A DNA stretch of 64,000 nucleotides from Neisseria macacae ATCC 33926 (GCF_022749495.1 NZ_CP094241.1:1054001-1118000); one strand, 5' to 3'. Positions 26,201 through 35,173 are shown, counted from the first letter of the stretch. Notes: a model not told the origin generated them from the sequence alone. Made by a program: numbers and translations.

Positions 26201-26353
26201 TATAGTGGATTAACTAAATCAGGACAAGGTGACGAAGCCGCAGACAGTACAGATAGTACGGAACCGATCCACTTGGTGCTTCAGCACCTTAGAAAATCGT
26301 TCTCTTTGAGCTAAGGCGAGGTAACGCCATCCTGGTTTAGTTAATCCACTATA
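26201..26353 (+). mobile_element. Correia element, full form with paired terminal deletions (153 bp)
   Basis: Both arms lack the same two bases (AACTAAATC instead of AACTTTAAATC, and GTTTAGTTAA instead of GTTTAAAGTTAA), so the palindrome is preserved. It contains the IHF-site segment, starts 3 bases after the acyltransferase stop and ends 29 bases before the next gene. Confidence 0.92.
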
Positions 26354-26382
26354 AATATTGAACTTAAAACACGGAGTACATC

Positions 26383-26835
26383 ATGAAAAAAACGTTTTTA
26401 CTCATCTGCCTTGCCGCCACTGCGGCCGCATCCGCCGAAACGATATCGTTGGAAGTATCGGGCAATCCGGCATTCCGTCAATATTCCGCAAATGCAAAGG
26501 TAGAGCCTGCGTTCAAATCCATACAAAACGAATGCGGTGATTTTGCCGTTGCACCTGTTTCGCTTTCCCCGAAAAAGGACGCCAAATATTTCGTCGCAGT
26601 CTGCACAATGGGCGGCAGCGCATCGACAGAATTCCAAATCCTCTCCAGCGGACGCGGCAAATCAAAGGTCTTGTTGGAAGACGGAGGCTATGGAATCAAT
26701 ATCTTGCCGCAACAACATAACGGCTTGCGCGATATCGCCGTTACAGAAGGCAATGCAAGATATTGCACCGAAACGCGTTACCGCTTTAATGGAAAAGCTT
26801 ACCGCCCCTATAAACGTAAGAGCTGCCTAGGTTAA
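26383..26835 (+). CDS. Small secreted/periplasmic hypothetical protein
   Basis: 150 residues with a signal peptide (MKKTFLLICLAATAAASA, cleavage before ETIS). The mature protein has four cysteines (NECGDF, AVCTMG, RYCTE, KSCLG), so two disulfides are likely. No family recognised. ACGGAG precedes the ATG. It lies between the acyltransferase and the Rieske protein. Confidence 0.75.
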   Translation: MKKTFLLICLAATAAASAETISLEVSGNPAFRQYSANAKVEPAFKSIQNECGDFAVAPVSLSPKKDAKYFVAVCTMGGSASTEFQILSSGRGKSKVLLEDGGYGINILPQQHNGLRDIAVTEGNARYCTETRYRFNGKAYRPYKRKSCLG

Positions 26836-26916
26836 TCCATGCTGTAAGTTTCAAAAGAGGTGTATCAACATAAAAAAGTTGATTTGCCATCACAATCAAA
26901 TAAAACGACACAAACC

Positions 26917-27909
26917 ATGAATATAGAAAAAATGAAACGCGCTTGGTATCCGTTGATACCGAGCAAGCAGCTGAAAGACAAACCCGTTCATCGCGAATTG
27001 TTGGGACAGCAGCTGGTGTTGGTACGGCTGAACGGACAGGCAGCCTGTATGGATGATTGCTGTCCGCATCGGCATGTGCCGCTGAGTGCGGGCAAAATCG
27101 TTTCGGGCAAACTCCAATGTTGTTATCACGGCTGGGAGTTTGACGCGCAAGGCAAAGTTTTGACTGTTGTCGGCGGGATGTGTGCTTGTGAAGAAGCTGA
27201 GAGTGTTCCTACGTTTCCATGCCGAGAGTACGACGATTGGGTGTGGGTTTGTCTGGTTTCTGATATTCCTTTTGAACCGTATGCCGATTTTGAAGCACCG
27301 GAAGGTTTTGAAACCGCCAACGCCGTCCGATATATGGAAGGCGATTTCATCCACGCCATCGAAAACTTCCTCGACCCGACCCATACGCGCTATATCCATG
27401 CCAAACTGCTGCGCAACAACGGCAAACAAAGCATGCAGATCAGCCAGAGCCACCATGAACGCGGTTTCGTGACGCATTATCGTCTCAATCAACAGCAAAA
27501 CGGATTGATTAACAAGCTGTTCGACAAAGGCATTACCGTTAACGATGCGGCATTCACTTTCCCGGGTTTGGTGCGTATCGATTACTTCACACCGAACAGT
27601 CATGAATATCGGATTTCCGCCTTCTTTATCCCTCAAAGCAAGGGCAGTATGGGCTTAAATGTCCGAGTTCATTTCCCTAAAAGCCGCTTTCCTTTGCCCA
27701 TCAAATTCCATCTGTTCCGCCCGTTTCTTGAACGTCTGATGGTTCAGGATTCCGCCATTATCAAAAGCCAATACCATCATCACAAAGAACATTATGCGAA
27801 TAGGCCTTATTGCAGCACCACCAATGATTTGGTGATTGATCATTTGTTGCATCTCTTCTTGGAAAACATGCCGGAGGGCATAGACAAAACGGGAGAAATG
27901 AGTTTATAG
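26917..27909 (+). CDS. Rieske non-haem iron oxygenase
   Basis: 330 residues from ATG 26917 (GTG 26860 and ATG 26932 are alternatives; no Shine-Dalgarno is decisive). The N-terminal Rieske [2Fe-2S] domain has both ligand pairs: CCPHRHVPL (Cys-X-His) and CCYHGWEF (Cys-X2-His). The catalytic domain shows [14 protein letters not shown], the facial triad region with two histidines and an upstream aspartate. This is the alpha-subunit layout of aromatic-ring hydroxylases and demethylases such as VanA or pheophorbide a oxygenase. No reductase gene is nearby, so electrons must come from elsewhere. Substrate unknown; grouped with an ATP-grasp ligase and an acyltransferase. Confidence 0.88.
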
Positions 27910-27964
27910 AGAATGCGAAACCGGAGGAGAAGGGTGGTAGCCTGAGGGTCGTCTGAAAACAGTG

Positions 27965-28071
27965 TATAGTGGATTAACTTTAAACCAGTACGGCGTTGCC
28001 TCGCCTTGTCGTACTATCTGTACTGTCTGCGGCTTCGTCGCCTTGTCCTGATTTAAATTTAATCCACTATA
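27965..28071 (-). mobile_element. Correia element, short form, inserted inside a DUS-pair terminator (107 bp)
   Basis: Standard short CREE. A DUS core (27947-27957) and its reverse complement (28080-28090) flank it, so the element appears to sit in the loop of the terminator of the Rieske gene. Confidence 0.93.
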
Positions 28072-28090
28072 AAACGGGTTTCAGACGACC

Positions 28091-28418
28091 CCTTCTATAA
28101 AAACTGTCAACAATTTTCATTAATATATTCTGAATACCTGAATATTTATTTTATAAAAATCAATACTCAATCTTTTCGGTATTCGGATAATGTTAAAAGA
28201 TGAAAGATTTTGTCTTGATTGAACAGGCGGTTTGCGTTATCGTTTACATTCTTTCAATCATAAACTCTGTGTTTCATTCCAATTGATTGGACAGTCTGAC
28301 TGTCGCCGTGTTCCTTCAATGCGCGTACCCTAAACCGCTGCTTGGAGGGCTTGCATTACAGGTGCTGTGGCGAGGCGGGTTGCCCCTATTGGTTTGAAGC
28401 CGTATAAAAGAGGTCATT
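28091..28418 (+). other. Long leader region of the ilv genes
   Basis: AT-rich to about 28260, then about 150 bases of GC-richer, structured-looking sequence (for example AGGCGGGTTGCCCC near 28371) up to the AGAGGT Shine-Dalgarno of ilvI. I saw no leader peptide rich in Ile, Leu or Val codons, so a classical attenuator is not supported. Confidence 0.4.
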
Positions 28419-30143
28419 ATGCAATTATCAGGTGCACAAATCATAGTGCAAAGTCTCAAAGCCGAAGGTGTAGAGTACGTTTTCGGCTATCCGGGCGGCG
28501 CAGTCATCGAAATCTACGACGCTATTTTCCAACTCAATAAATTCAAGCACATCCTGACTCGACATGAGCAGGCGGCGGTACACGCGGCAGATGCGTATGC
28601 GCGCGTCAGCGGCAAAGTCGGCGTCGCGCTGGTTACTTCCGGTCCGGGCGTGACCAATGCGCTGACAGGCATCGCCACCGCATACAGCGATTCGATTCCG
28701 ATGGTGGTCATCAGCGGACAGGTCGGCAATTCGCTCATCGGTACGGATGCGTTTCAAGAGGTGGATACGGTCGGCATTACCCGTCCGTGCGTCAAACACA
28801 ATTTCTTGGTAACCAACGTCAACGAGCTTGCCGAGACCATTAAAAAGGCATTCCAAATCGCCGCCAGCGGCCGACCCGGCCCGGTCGTAGTCGATATTCC
28901 CAAAGATGTAACGCAGGCGATGGCGAAATTCAGCTATCCGCAGGAAGACATCTTTATCCGCTCTTACCAACCTGTCGTACAAGGCCATATCGGGCAGATT
29001 AAAAAAGCCATCCAAATGTTGGCTTCCGCCAAACGTCCGATCGTTTATTTCGGCGGCGGCGTGGTATTGGGCAATGCTTCGGAAGAGCTGACGAAGTTTG
29101 TCCGCATGACGGGCGCACCATGTACCGGCACACTGATGGGGCTGGGCGCGTACCCTTCAAGCGACCGCCAATTCTTGGGCATGCTGGGTATGCACGGCAC
29201 TTACGAAGCCAACCTCGCCATGCAAAACGCAGATGTCGTGTTGGCAGTGGGTGCGCGTTTTGACGACCGTGTCGTCTCCGTTCCGTCCAAATTCTTTGAA
29301 AAAGCCAAAAAAGTCATTCACATTGATGTTGACCCGTCCAGCATCGCCAAACGCGTCAAAGTCGATATTCCGATTGTCGGCGACGTGAAAAACGTCTTGT
29401 CCGAAATGATTGCCTTGTGGGGCAAACAGGATGCGCCTGCCGCCGACTCTTTGGACAAATGGTGGAAAAACATCGAAGAATGGCGTTCGCGCAACTGCCT
29501 GTGGTTTGACAACGACAGCGAAATCATCAAACCGCAATATGTCGTGCAGAAACTTGCCGAAGTTACCGGCAATTCCGCCATCATCACTTCGGACGTGGGA
29601 CAACACCAAATGTTCGCGGCGCAATATTATCCGTTCGAACGCCCGCGCCAATGGCTCAATTCCGGCGGCTTGGGTACGATGGGTGTAGGCCTGCCGTATG
29701 CGTTGGGCGCGAAACTCGCCGCTCCCGACCAAGACGTATTCTGTATTACGGGCGAAGGTTCGATTCAGATGAACATCCAGGAATTGTCCACCTGCTTCCA
29801 ATACCATGTCCCGATTAACGTCGTTACCCTCAACAACGGCTACCTCGGCATGGTTCGCCAATGGCAGGAGCTGTATTACGGCAACCGTGAATCGGAAACC
29901 TATTTCGATTCCCTGCCCGATTTCGTCAAACTGGCGGAAGCATACGGACACATCGGCATCCGCGTGGACAAAAAATCCGATGTTGAAGGCGCGCTTTTGG
30001 AAGCGGTCAAACAAAAAGACCGTCTGGTATTTATCGACTTCTTGACCGATAAAAAACAAAACGTGCTGCCTATGGTCGGCAACGGCAAAGGTTTGGACGA
30101 AATGGTCCTGCCGCCGCATATGCGCGAAAACCCGAAAGCGTAA
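28419..30143 (+). CDS. ilvI: Acetolactate synthase large (catalytic) subunit
   Basis: 574 residues, the same length as E. coli IlvI. ThDP-enzyme domains are in order: N-terminal PYR domain with the catalytic glutamate in RHEQAAVHAADAYAR, central FAD-binding domain (FGGGVVLGNASEELTKFV), and C-terminal PP domain with the ThDP motif starting TGEGSIQMN and ending LNNGYLG; GEG instead of GDG is common in betaproteobacteria. It makes 2-acetolactate or 2-aceto-2-hydroxybutyrate, the first shared step of Val/Leu/Ile synthesis. ilvH follows after 11 bases. Confidence 0.97.
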   Translation: MQLSGAQIIVQSLKAEGVEYVFGYPGGAVIEIYDAIFQLNKFKHILTRHEQAAVHAADAYARVSGKVGVALVTSGPGVTNALTGIATAYSDSIPMVVISGQVGNSLIGTDAFQEVDTVGITRPCVKHNFLVTNVNELAETIKKAFQIAASGRPGPVVVDIPKDVTQAMAKFSYPQEDIFIRSYQPVVQGHIGQIKKAIQMLASAKRPIVYFGGGVVLGNASEELTKFVRMTGAPCTGTLMGLGAYPSSDRQFLGMLGMHGTYEANLAMQNADVVLAVGARFDDRVVSVPSKFFEKAKKVIHIDVDPSSIAKRVKVDIPIVGDVKNVLSEMIALWGKQDAPAADSLDKWWKNIEEWRSRNCLWFDNDSEIIKPQYVVQKLAEVTGNSAIITSDVGQHQMFAAQYYPFERPRQWLNSGGLGTMGVGLPYALGAKLAAPDQDVFCITGEGSIQMNIQELSTCFQYHVPINVVTLNNGYLGMVRQWQELYYGNRESETYFDSLPDFVKLAEAYGHIGIRVDKKSDVEGALLEAVKQKDRLVFIDFLTDKKQNVLPMVGNGKGLDEMVLPPHMRENPKA

Positions 30144-30154
30144 GGAGAACGACA

Positions 30155-30646
30155 ATGCGACATATCTTATCTGTTCTGATGGAAAACGAATCAGGCGCGA
30201 TGAGCCGCGTGGTCGGCCTCTTCTCCGCTCGCGACTACAACATCGACTCCTTGGCAGTAGCCCCGACCGAAGACAAAACCCTTTCGCGCATGACTATCGT
30301 TACCCACGGCGACGAGCAAGTCATCGAACAAATCACCAAGCAACTCAATAAATTGATTGAGGTTGTCAAAGTGGTCGATTTGAACGAAAGCCGTTTTGTC
30401 GAACGCGAATTGATGCTGGTAAAAGTCCGCGCCGTCGGCAAAGACCGCGACGAATTTTTACGCCTGACTGAAATCTACCGTGGCAGCATCATCGACGTAA
30501 CTGATCGCAGCTACACCATCGAAATCACAGGCTCGACCGACAAACTCGACTCCTTCCTCGAAACCGTCGGACGCGCCCAGATTTTGGAAACCGTACGCAC
30601 AGGCGCAGCCGGCATCGGCCGCGGCGAGCGTATTTTGAAAATTTAA
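30155..30646 (+). CDS. ilvH: Acetolactate synthase small (regulatory) subunit
   Basis: 163 residues, equal to E. coli IlvH. An N-terminal ACT domain (HILSVLMENESGAMSRVVGLFSARDYNIDSL) binds the feedback inhibitor valine, and the C-terminal domain (residues 80-163) activates the catalytic subunit. TAAGGAG before the ATG gives strong translation. A DUS pair (30659-30685) separates it from the next gene and may attenuate read-through. Confidence 0.97.
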   Translation: MRHILSVLMENESGAMSRVVGLFSARDYNIDSLAVAPTEDKTLSRMTIVTHGDEQVIEQITKQLNKLIEVVKVVDLNESRFVERELMLVKVRAVGKDRDEFLRLTEIYRGSIIDVTDRSYTIEITGSTDKLDSFLETVGRAQILETVRTGAAGIGRGERILKI

Positions 30647-30708
30647 CGCCGTCAGGTTTTCAGACGACTCGATAGGTCGTCTGAAAACAGAAACGGCAGG
30701 AGAGATTG

Positions 30709-31002
30709 ATGTCAAACATTAAAATCGTCGCGCTGGTTACCGTCAAACCCGAATACACGGAAACGCTGAAACCCTTGTTCCAAAGCCTGGTCAAAGCCAG
30801 CCGCGCGGAAGAAGGCAACATCAGCTACGATTTGCATCAGGAAATCGGCAAACCCGAACGTTTCGTCTTCGTCGAAAACTGGAAATCCCAAGCAGCCATC
30901 GACGCGCACAACGCCAGCGAACATTTCCAAGGTTTCGTTAAAGCCATCGACGGCAAAACCGACGTGCTCGAAATCGTTTTGATGGAAGAACTCTCCGTTT
31001 AA
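30709..31002 (+). CDS. Antibiotic biosynthesis monooxygenase (ABM) domain protein, YgiN-like
   Basis: 97 residues with a complete ABM/dimeric ferredoxin-like fold: KIVALVTVKPEY at the start, EEGNISYDLHQEIGKPERFVFVENWKSQAAIDAHNASEHF in the centre. Members such as YgiN act on quinols; no cofactor site is visible. It begins at ATG 30709 behind an AGGAGAG Shine-Dalgarno and lies between ilvH and ilvC; whether it takes part in that pathway is unknown. Confidence 0.88.
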   Translation: MSNIKIVALVTVKPEYTETLKPLFQSLVKASRAEEGNISYDLHQEIGKPERFVFVENWKSQAAIDAHNASEHFQGFVKAIDGKTDVLEIVLMEELSV

Positions 31003-31075
31003 CCCTTTACCCTCAATCCAACCGTCCGGCATCCTCAACATAAAGCCGGAATCCATTTTACCCAAAGGAAATCAA

Positions 31076-32089
31076 ATGCAAGTTTATTACGATAAAGACG
31101 CCGACCTGTCCCTGATCAAAGGCAAAACCGTCGCCATCATCGGCTACGGCTCACAAGGCCACGCCCACGCCGCCAACCTGAAAGATTCAGGCGTAAACGT
31201 AGTAGTCGGCCTGCGCCAAGGCGGCTCTTGGAAAAAAGCAGAAGCAGCCGGCTTCGAAGTATTGTCCGTAGCCGATGCCACCAAAAAAGCAGACGTAGTG
31301 ATGATTCTGCTGCCCGACGAAAACCAACCCGTCGTATACAAAAACGAAATCGAGCCTAACCTGAAACAAGGCGCGGTACTCGCTTTCGCGCACGGCTTCA
31401 ACGTACACTACAACCAAATCGTACCGCGCGCCGACTTGGACGTGATTATGGTCGCCCCCAAAGGCCCCGGCCATACCGTACGCAGCGAATTCCTGAAAGG
31501 CGGCGGCGTACCTTCGCTGATCGCCGTTTACCAAGATAAAAGCGGCAAAGCGCGCGACATCGCCCTGTCTTACGCAGCAGCTAACGGCGGCACCAAAGGC
31601 GGCGTGATTGAAACCAACTTCCGCGAAGAAACCGAAACCGACCTCTTCGGCGAACAAGCCGTATTGTGCGGCGGCGTGGTCGAACTGATCAAAACCGGCT
31701 TCGAAACCCTGACCGAAGCAGGCTACGCGCCCGAAATGGCATACTTCGAATGCCTGCACGAAATGAAGCTTATCGTTGACCTGATTTACGAAGGCGGCAT
31801 CGCCAACATGAACTACTCCATTTCCAACAATGCGGAGTACGGCGAATACGTTACCGGCGTGGAAGTCATCAACGACAAATCCCGCGAAGCCATGCGCAAC
31901 GCCCTCAAACGCATCCAAACCGGTGAATACGCCAAAATGTTCATCCAAGAAGGTGCCGTCAACTACGCCAGCATGACCGCACGCCGCCGCCTGACTGCTG
32001 ACCACCAAATCGAAAAAGTCGGTGCGCAATTGCGTTCCATGATGCCTTGGATTGCCAAAAACAAACTGGTCGACCTGGACAAAAACTAA
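31076..32089 (+). CDS. ilvC: Ketol-acid reductoisomerase (class I)
   Basis: 337 residues. The NADPH-binding motif IIGYGSQGHAHALNL-like stretch is near the N-terminus, and the knotted helical domain holds the metal ligands (TDLFGEQAVLCGG, ECLHEMKLIVDLIYEGG). It converts acetolactate to dihydroxyisovalerate, the second step of the valine/leucine pathway and the parallel isoleucine step. A classic rho-independent terminator follows within 25 bases, so this ends the ilv transcription unit. Confidence 0.97.
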   Translation: MQVYYDKDADLSLIKGKTVAIIGYGSQGHAHAANLKDSGVNVVVGLRQGGSWKKAEAAGFEVLSVADATKKADVVMILLPDENQPVVYKNEIEPNLKQGAVLAFAHGFNVHYNQIVPRADLDVIMVAPKGPGHTVRSEFLKGGGVPSLIAVYQDKSGKARDIALSYAAANGGTKGGVIETNFREETETDLFGEQAVLCGGVVELIKTGFETLTEAGYAPEMAYFECLHEMKLIVDLIYEGGIANMNYSISNNAEYGEYVTGVEVINDKSREAMRNALKRIQTGEYAKMFIQEGAVNYASMTARRRLTADHQIEKVGAQLRSMMPWIAKNKLVDLDKN

Positions 32090-32113
32090 TCTGACTCGGT
32101 TTAGCCATAAGCA

Positions 32114-32143
32114 AACCTGCCCGACGATTCGGGCAGGTTTTTT
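32114..32143 (+). terminator. Rho-independent terminator after ilvC
   Basis: AACCTGCCCG and CGGGCAGGTT form a GC-rich stem with a short loop followed by six T. This one is not made of DUS. Confidence 0.92.
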
Positions 32144-32185
32144 GTTACGTTGAGATTTTGAGAAATCAAAAATCCAGTGGAGGAA

Positions 32186-32224
32186 AGGTCGTCTGAAAGA
32201 CGAATTGACGATTTCAGACGACCT
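32186..32224. terminator. DUS inverted pair
   Basis: AGGTCGTCTGAA 32186-32197 and its complement 32213-32224; a second hairpin behind the ilvC terminator. Confidence 0.7.
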
Positions 32225-32241
32225 TTGGTTGAATTGGAAGT

Positions 32242-32348
32242 TATAGTGGATTAACTTTAAATCAGGACAAGGCGACGAAGCCGCAGACAGTACAGATAGT
32301 ACGGCAAGGCGAGGCAACGCCGTACTGGTTTAAAGTTAATCCACTATA
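32242..32348 (+). mobile_element. Correia element, short form (107 bp)
   Basis: Standard termini and core in forward orientation; followed directly by TAGTGG, a partial repeat of its own terminus. Confidence 0.92.
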
Positions 32349-32410
32349 TAGTGGCTCAGTTCAAAAGAACATAGCAACAAAGCTTTATCTGTGGTTTGTA
32401 GCGTTCTTTT

Positions 32411-32980
32411 TTATTCATGAATTCCAGGTCCGAAATCGGCTGTGACAAATTCTTGAACAATCATGACCGCGCAGTTGTCTTTACGTTTTTTCATAAAAAG
32501 CAGTTTTGCCTTTGCCGGAGCAGGTAACGTAAGAATGGATATGTCTTTACCGTCTAAATGGCCGATAAAGCTGGGGTTGCCTGCGAACTCTTCATAGTTT
32601 GTAGGTGGTAACGGACAGCGGTTATGGTGAAGTTCAAATTCAAGCTGCTTCATCTTGCCTTTTTCAGACGACCATTCGGCAAACGAAATACTGCGGATAC
32701 CGTATTGTTGATGGGGTTGTTGGTTAACATGGTATGTGCTGTTGAACTGCTTGTCGTTTTTTATCGTATGGTTAGCAGTTCGATTGATTTCATGCGCCAA
32801 CTCGGGGATGTCAATACTGCGACCGATTTTATCCAAGTCAATAAAACTGCCATCGCGGGCAGCTTCTACCAAAACCTTAGACAAAGATTTATCGTACATA
32901 CGCATGGTTTCCATCGTATCAGCCTTGGCGATATTGACAGATGTAAGCAATGCGCAAAATATCAAAAAATGAGATTTCAT
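32411..32980 (-). CDS. Secreted/periplasmic hypothetical protein
   Basis: 189 residues with a signal peptide (MKSHFLIFCALLTSVNIAKA, cleavage before DTME). The mature domain is charged with two cysteines (NRCPLPP, DNCAV). No family recognised. Composition is moderately AT-rich. First gene of the orphan island that separates ilvC from mfd; a reverse DUS core within the gene is translated as WSSEKGK. Confidence 0.72.
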   Translation of the reverse strand: MKSHFLIFCALLTSVNIAKADTMETMRMYDKSLSKVLVEAARDGSFIDLDKIGRSIDIPELAHEINRTANHTIKNDKQFNSTYHVNQQPHQQYGIRSISFAEWSSEKGKMKQLEFELHHNRCPLPPTNYEEFAGNPSFIGHLDGKDISILTLPAPAKAKLLFMKKRKDNCAVMIVQEFVTADFGPGIHE

Positions 32981-33066
32981 TATAAATCCTTGTTATTAAA
33001 TAGAGTTTAAGAATAAAACAAAATTGTCTGCATAAAAGATGGGATATTATAAGGTATACCAATAAT

Positions 33067-33879
33067 TTATTGAAATTTCCCCAACATTATTTTTCTTATG
33101 GATGAAAAACTTTTTGATGAATTATTTTTAAGTGCTATATAAATTTCATCATCAATTTTGTTTTGTGTTAATACCATATCTTCAATATATGGAATAATTT
33201 GTTCACAGTTGATTGAAATTAAATAGGCAGCTATCTCAATATAAATATATGATTCTACGCGAGAATGGTCTAATCTGTTCAATAGCAAAGTTTCAATCGA
33301 TTTCGAGTGATAGATTTTTTCTTTTAATGCATACACAATCCAAGAGATAACTTTGGGGTGTCTGCTATTTAAATTTTTTATTAGATATTCTTCAATATAA
33401 TCCCTTTTGGGAAAAAATGCAGAGCTGAACGCAGTAGCAATAACAATAGAATATCTATATATTTGCCAAATTAATTTAATTTTTTCTTCTATTACGCAGA
33501 ATTCTTCCTCTCCTAAATCATAATTGTGAAACAAATGCCCTAAAGAAGATATCGCTGAGGATTTTACCTTAATGCTTTTATCGTTGTTTATAAAATCAAT
33601 TAAAAGAGATAAAACCTCTTCAAGTTCAGATTTATCAAGCTTATTTTGAATTTGTCCGAGAATAAAAACAGCAAGTTCCCTATGCCGACTATACTGGCTT
33701 GTTAAGAGAACATTTTTAATGATGTCTTTGATTTCACGATACTGGAAAAATTGCAATCTTCTAGCTGCTTCGTATTGAGTTTGAGTATTAGAATTCAACA
33801 GGATATTGAGTAATTCAGTAGATGATAAATCTTTACATGCCAAATAAGCATCAAAACTCAGAGAATCTCTATTTTTCAT
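33067..33879 (-). CDS. HEAT-repeat-like protein, AT-rich
   Basis: 270 residues, no signal peptide. Successive helical pairs (YEAARRLQFFQYREIKDII, HRELAVFILGQIQ, VKSSAISSLGHLF, PKVISWIVYALKE) give the look of a HEAT/armadillo solenoid. Very AT-rich compared with the flanks. Such proteins mediate protein contacts; HEAT-type proteins occur among immunity genes of polymorphic toxin loci, but no toxin is adjacent, so the role is unknown. Confidence 0.65.
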   Translation of the reverse strand: MKNRDSLSFDAYLACKDLSSTELLNILLNSNTQTQYEAARRLQFFQYREIKDIIKNVLLTSQYSRHRELAVFILGQIQNKLDKSELEEVLSLLIDFINNDKSIKVKSSAISSLGHLFHNYDLGEEEFCVIEEKIKLIWQIYRYSIVIATAFSSAFFPKRDYIEEYLIKNLNSRHPKVISWIVYALKEKIYHSKSIETLLLNRLDHSRVESYIYIEIAAYLISINCEQIIPYIEDMVLTQNKIDDEIYIALKNNSSKSFSSIRKIMLGKFQ

Positions 33880-33914
33880 AATAGTTTACCTTGTCTTGTT
33901 TCTAATGCAGGAGG

Positions 33915-34262
33915 CTATCTTGAAAAATGTGATTTGATTTCATGAGTTTTAGCGTTTATGTGGACTTCAATAATTCCATGTCCACCTCTATGATGAGGAT
34001 TTAATACTTGGGGAGAGTAGGTAAAAACATAATATTTGTTTTCTGTTTTATCAATGTAAGTGCTACATGATATATTGTAGTCGGAGATGTTTAATCCTTT
34101 AGCCTCTATCTCTTTCATGGAGAGGAATAGAGGCTGGGAGTATTCTTTTTCTATCGATAGTTTTTTACCCGAATATCTGTAAATTTCAAAAGAATCAGCC
34201 ATAGTATTTTGCGGTATAAAGAATATAAAGAGTAAAGTAATCAGATATTTTTTAAGATTCAT
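33915..34262 (-). CDS. Small secreted AT-rich protein, possibly immunity-like
   Basis: 115 residues from ATG 34262 (MNLKKYLITLLFIFFIPQNTMA, a signal peptide cleaved before DSFE); the longer frame to 34304 would bury the signal peptide. The C-terminal GGHGIIEVHINAKTHEIKSH recalls the end of NTF2-fold immunity proteins, but this is a weak resemblance. One mature cysteine. A GTAG-hairpin repeat pair lies just upstream. Confidence 0.6.
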   Translation of the reverse strand: MNLKKYLITLLFIFFIPQNTMADSFEIYRYSGKKLSIEKEYSQPLFLSMKEIEAKGLNISDYNISCSTYIDKTENKYYVFTYSPQVLNPHHRGGHGIIEVHINAKTHEIKSHFSR

Positions 34263-34334
34263 TTTTAGTATTAACTCGATAGGATTTAAAATTGAAGGAA
34301 CCAAGTTTCATGGTTTATAGCAAGCTGTTGGATC

Positions 34335-34405
34335 AGCAGATGTAGGTTGGGTCGTGACCCAACATTCAGGTTGTTGTTGGGTTTGCCAACCCAACCTACG
34401 CTTAC
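34335..34405. repeat. 71-bp repeat, copy 1: inverted pair of GTAG hairpins
   Basis: A plus-strand unit GTAGGTTGGGTCGTGACCC (from 34342) and a minus-strand unit ending at 34399 face each other, making a REPIN-like doublet. Copy 2 lies at 34998-35068 in the same orientation; the two flank the gene at 34411-34986. Confidence 0.85.
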
Positions 34406-34410
34406 TATTC

Positions 34411-34986
34411 TTACGGATATTCCCGCAGATAAACGCGCTCGCCCTTGTCGTCATAACGCTTAATCAGACGCAGGCGGCCGTTTTTATCGTATTCGCGTGC
34501 CTCGCCGAAATACACGCCGTGGCGGTGCGGCAGCGTGTATTTCAATTTGCCGTTGGGATAATAGCCTTTGACCACGCCGTGGACTTTATCGTTTTCGTCA
34601 TACGGCATCACGGTTTCCAACACGCGCTGACTGCCGTCGGTATAGTGGTACACCGTATAGCCGCCGTCCGCATGGTTTTCTCTGCGCATTGTGCCACCCT
34701 GTCCGTCTGCTGTTCCGCTGTTTTGCCAACGCCGCTGCCTCAACCGTTCTTCTGCCTCGCGGCCGCGCTGTATTTGCATTTCCAGCTGTCTTTGCTGCGG
34801 TGAAACAAAGCTGCCCTCCGGCACGCAGTTCATATTGCCGTACATCTGCAGGCAATGCGCTATCCGGTTCTGTTCCTGACGGTCCGCGCGCGCATTGGCC
34901 GCCGAATCCGCCCATGCCGCCTGAAACGGCAATGCCGCCAGTATGGATAGTGCAACGGATATTTTTTTCAAAACAGATATTTTCAT
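34411..34986 (-). CDS. Secreted MORN-variant (YwqK-like) protein
   Basis: 191 residues with a signal peptide (cleavage after AAWA). A Q/R-rich helical segment (QQRQLEMQIQRGREAEERLRQRR) is followed by a domain with MORN_2-type repeats (GVVKGYYPNGKLKYTLPHRHG, GEAREYDKNGRLRLIKRYDDKG). PGAP often names such proteins antitoxin YwqK; that label has no functional support. GC content is normal, unlike its AT-rich neighbours, and it is bracketed by two copies of a 71-bp repeat, suggesting that it moved as a unit. Confidence 0.75.
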   Translation of the reverse strand: MKISVLKKISVALSILAALPFQAAWADSAANARADRQEQNRIAHCLQMYGNMNCVPEGSFVSPQQRQLEMQIQRGREAEERLRQRRWQNSGTADGQGGTMRRENHADGGYTVYHYTDGSQRVLETVMPYDENDKVHGVVKGYYPNGKLKYTLPHRHGVYFGEAREYDKNGRLRLIKRYDDKGERVYLREYP

Positions 34987-34997
34987 ATAAATTCCTT

Positions 34998-35068
34998 AGC
35001 AGATGTAGGTTGGGTCGTGACCCAACATTCAGGTTGTTGTTGGGTTTACCAACCTAACCTACGCTTAC
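34998..35068. repeat. 71-bp repeat, copy 2
   Basis: Nearly identical to 34335-34405; differences are confined to the right arm (TTTACCAACCTAACC versus TTTGCCAACCCAACC). Confidence 0.85.
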
Positions 35069-35173
35069 CATGCCAACAAATAATGATTTGAGTATATTGG
35101 ATTTGAAGTTAATAGAATAGTTTATAGCAAGTCATATGAAAACTCTAAATTAGCCTGCATGCGTACTACACTC

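Noticed and set aside
34411..34986. Antitoxin YwqK
   Set aside because: The domain is MORN_2-like and carries a signal peptide; no toxin is adjacent, so the common database name is not supported.
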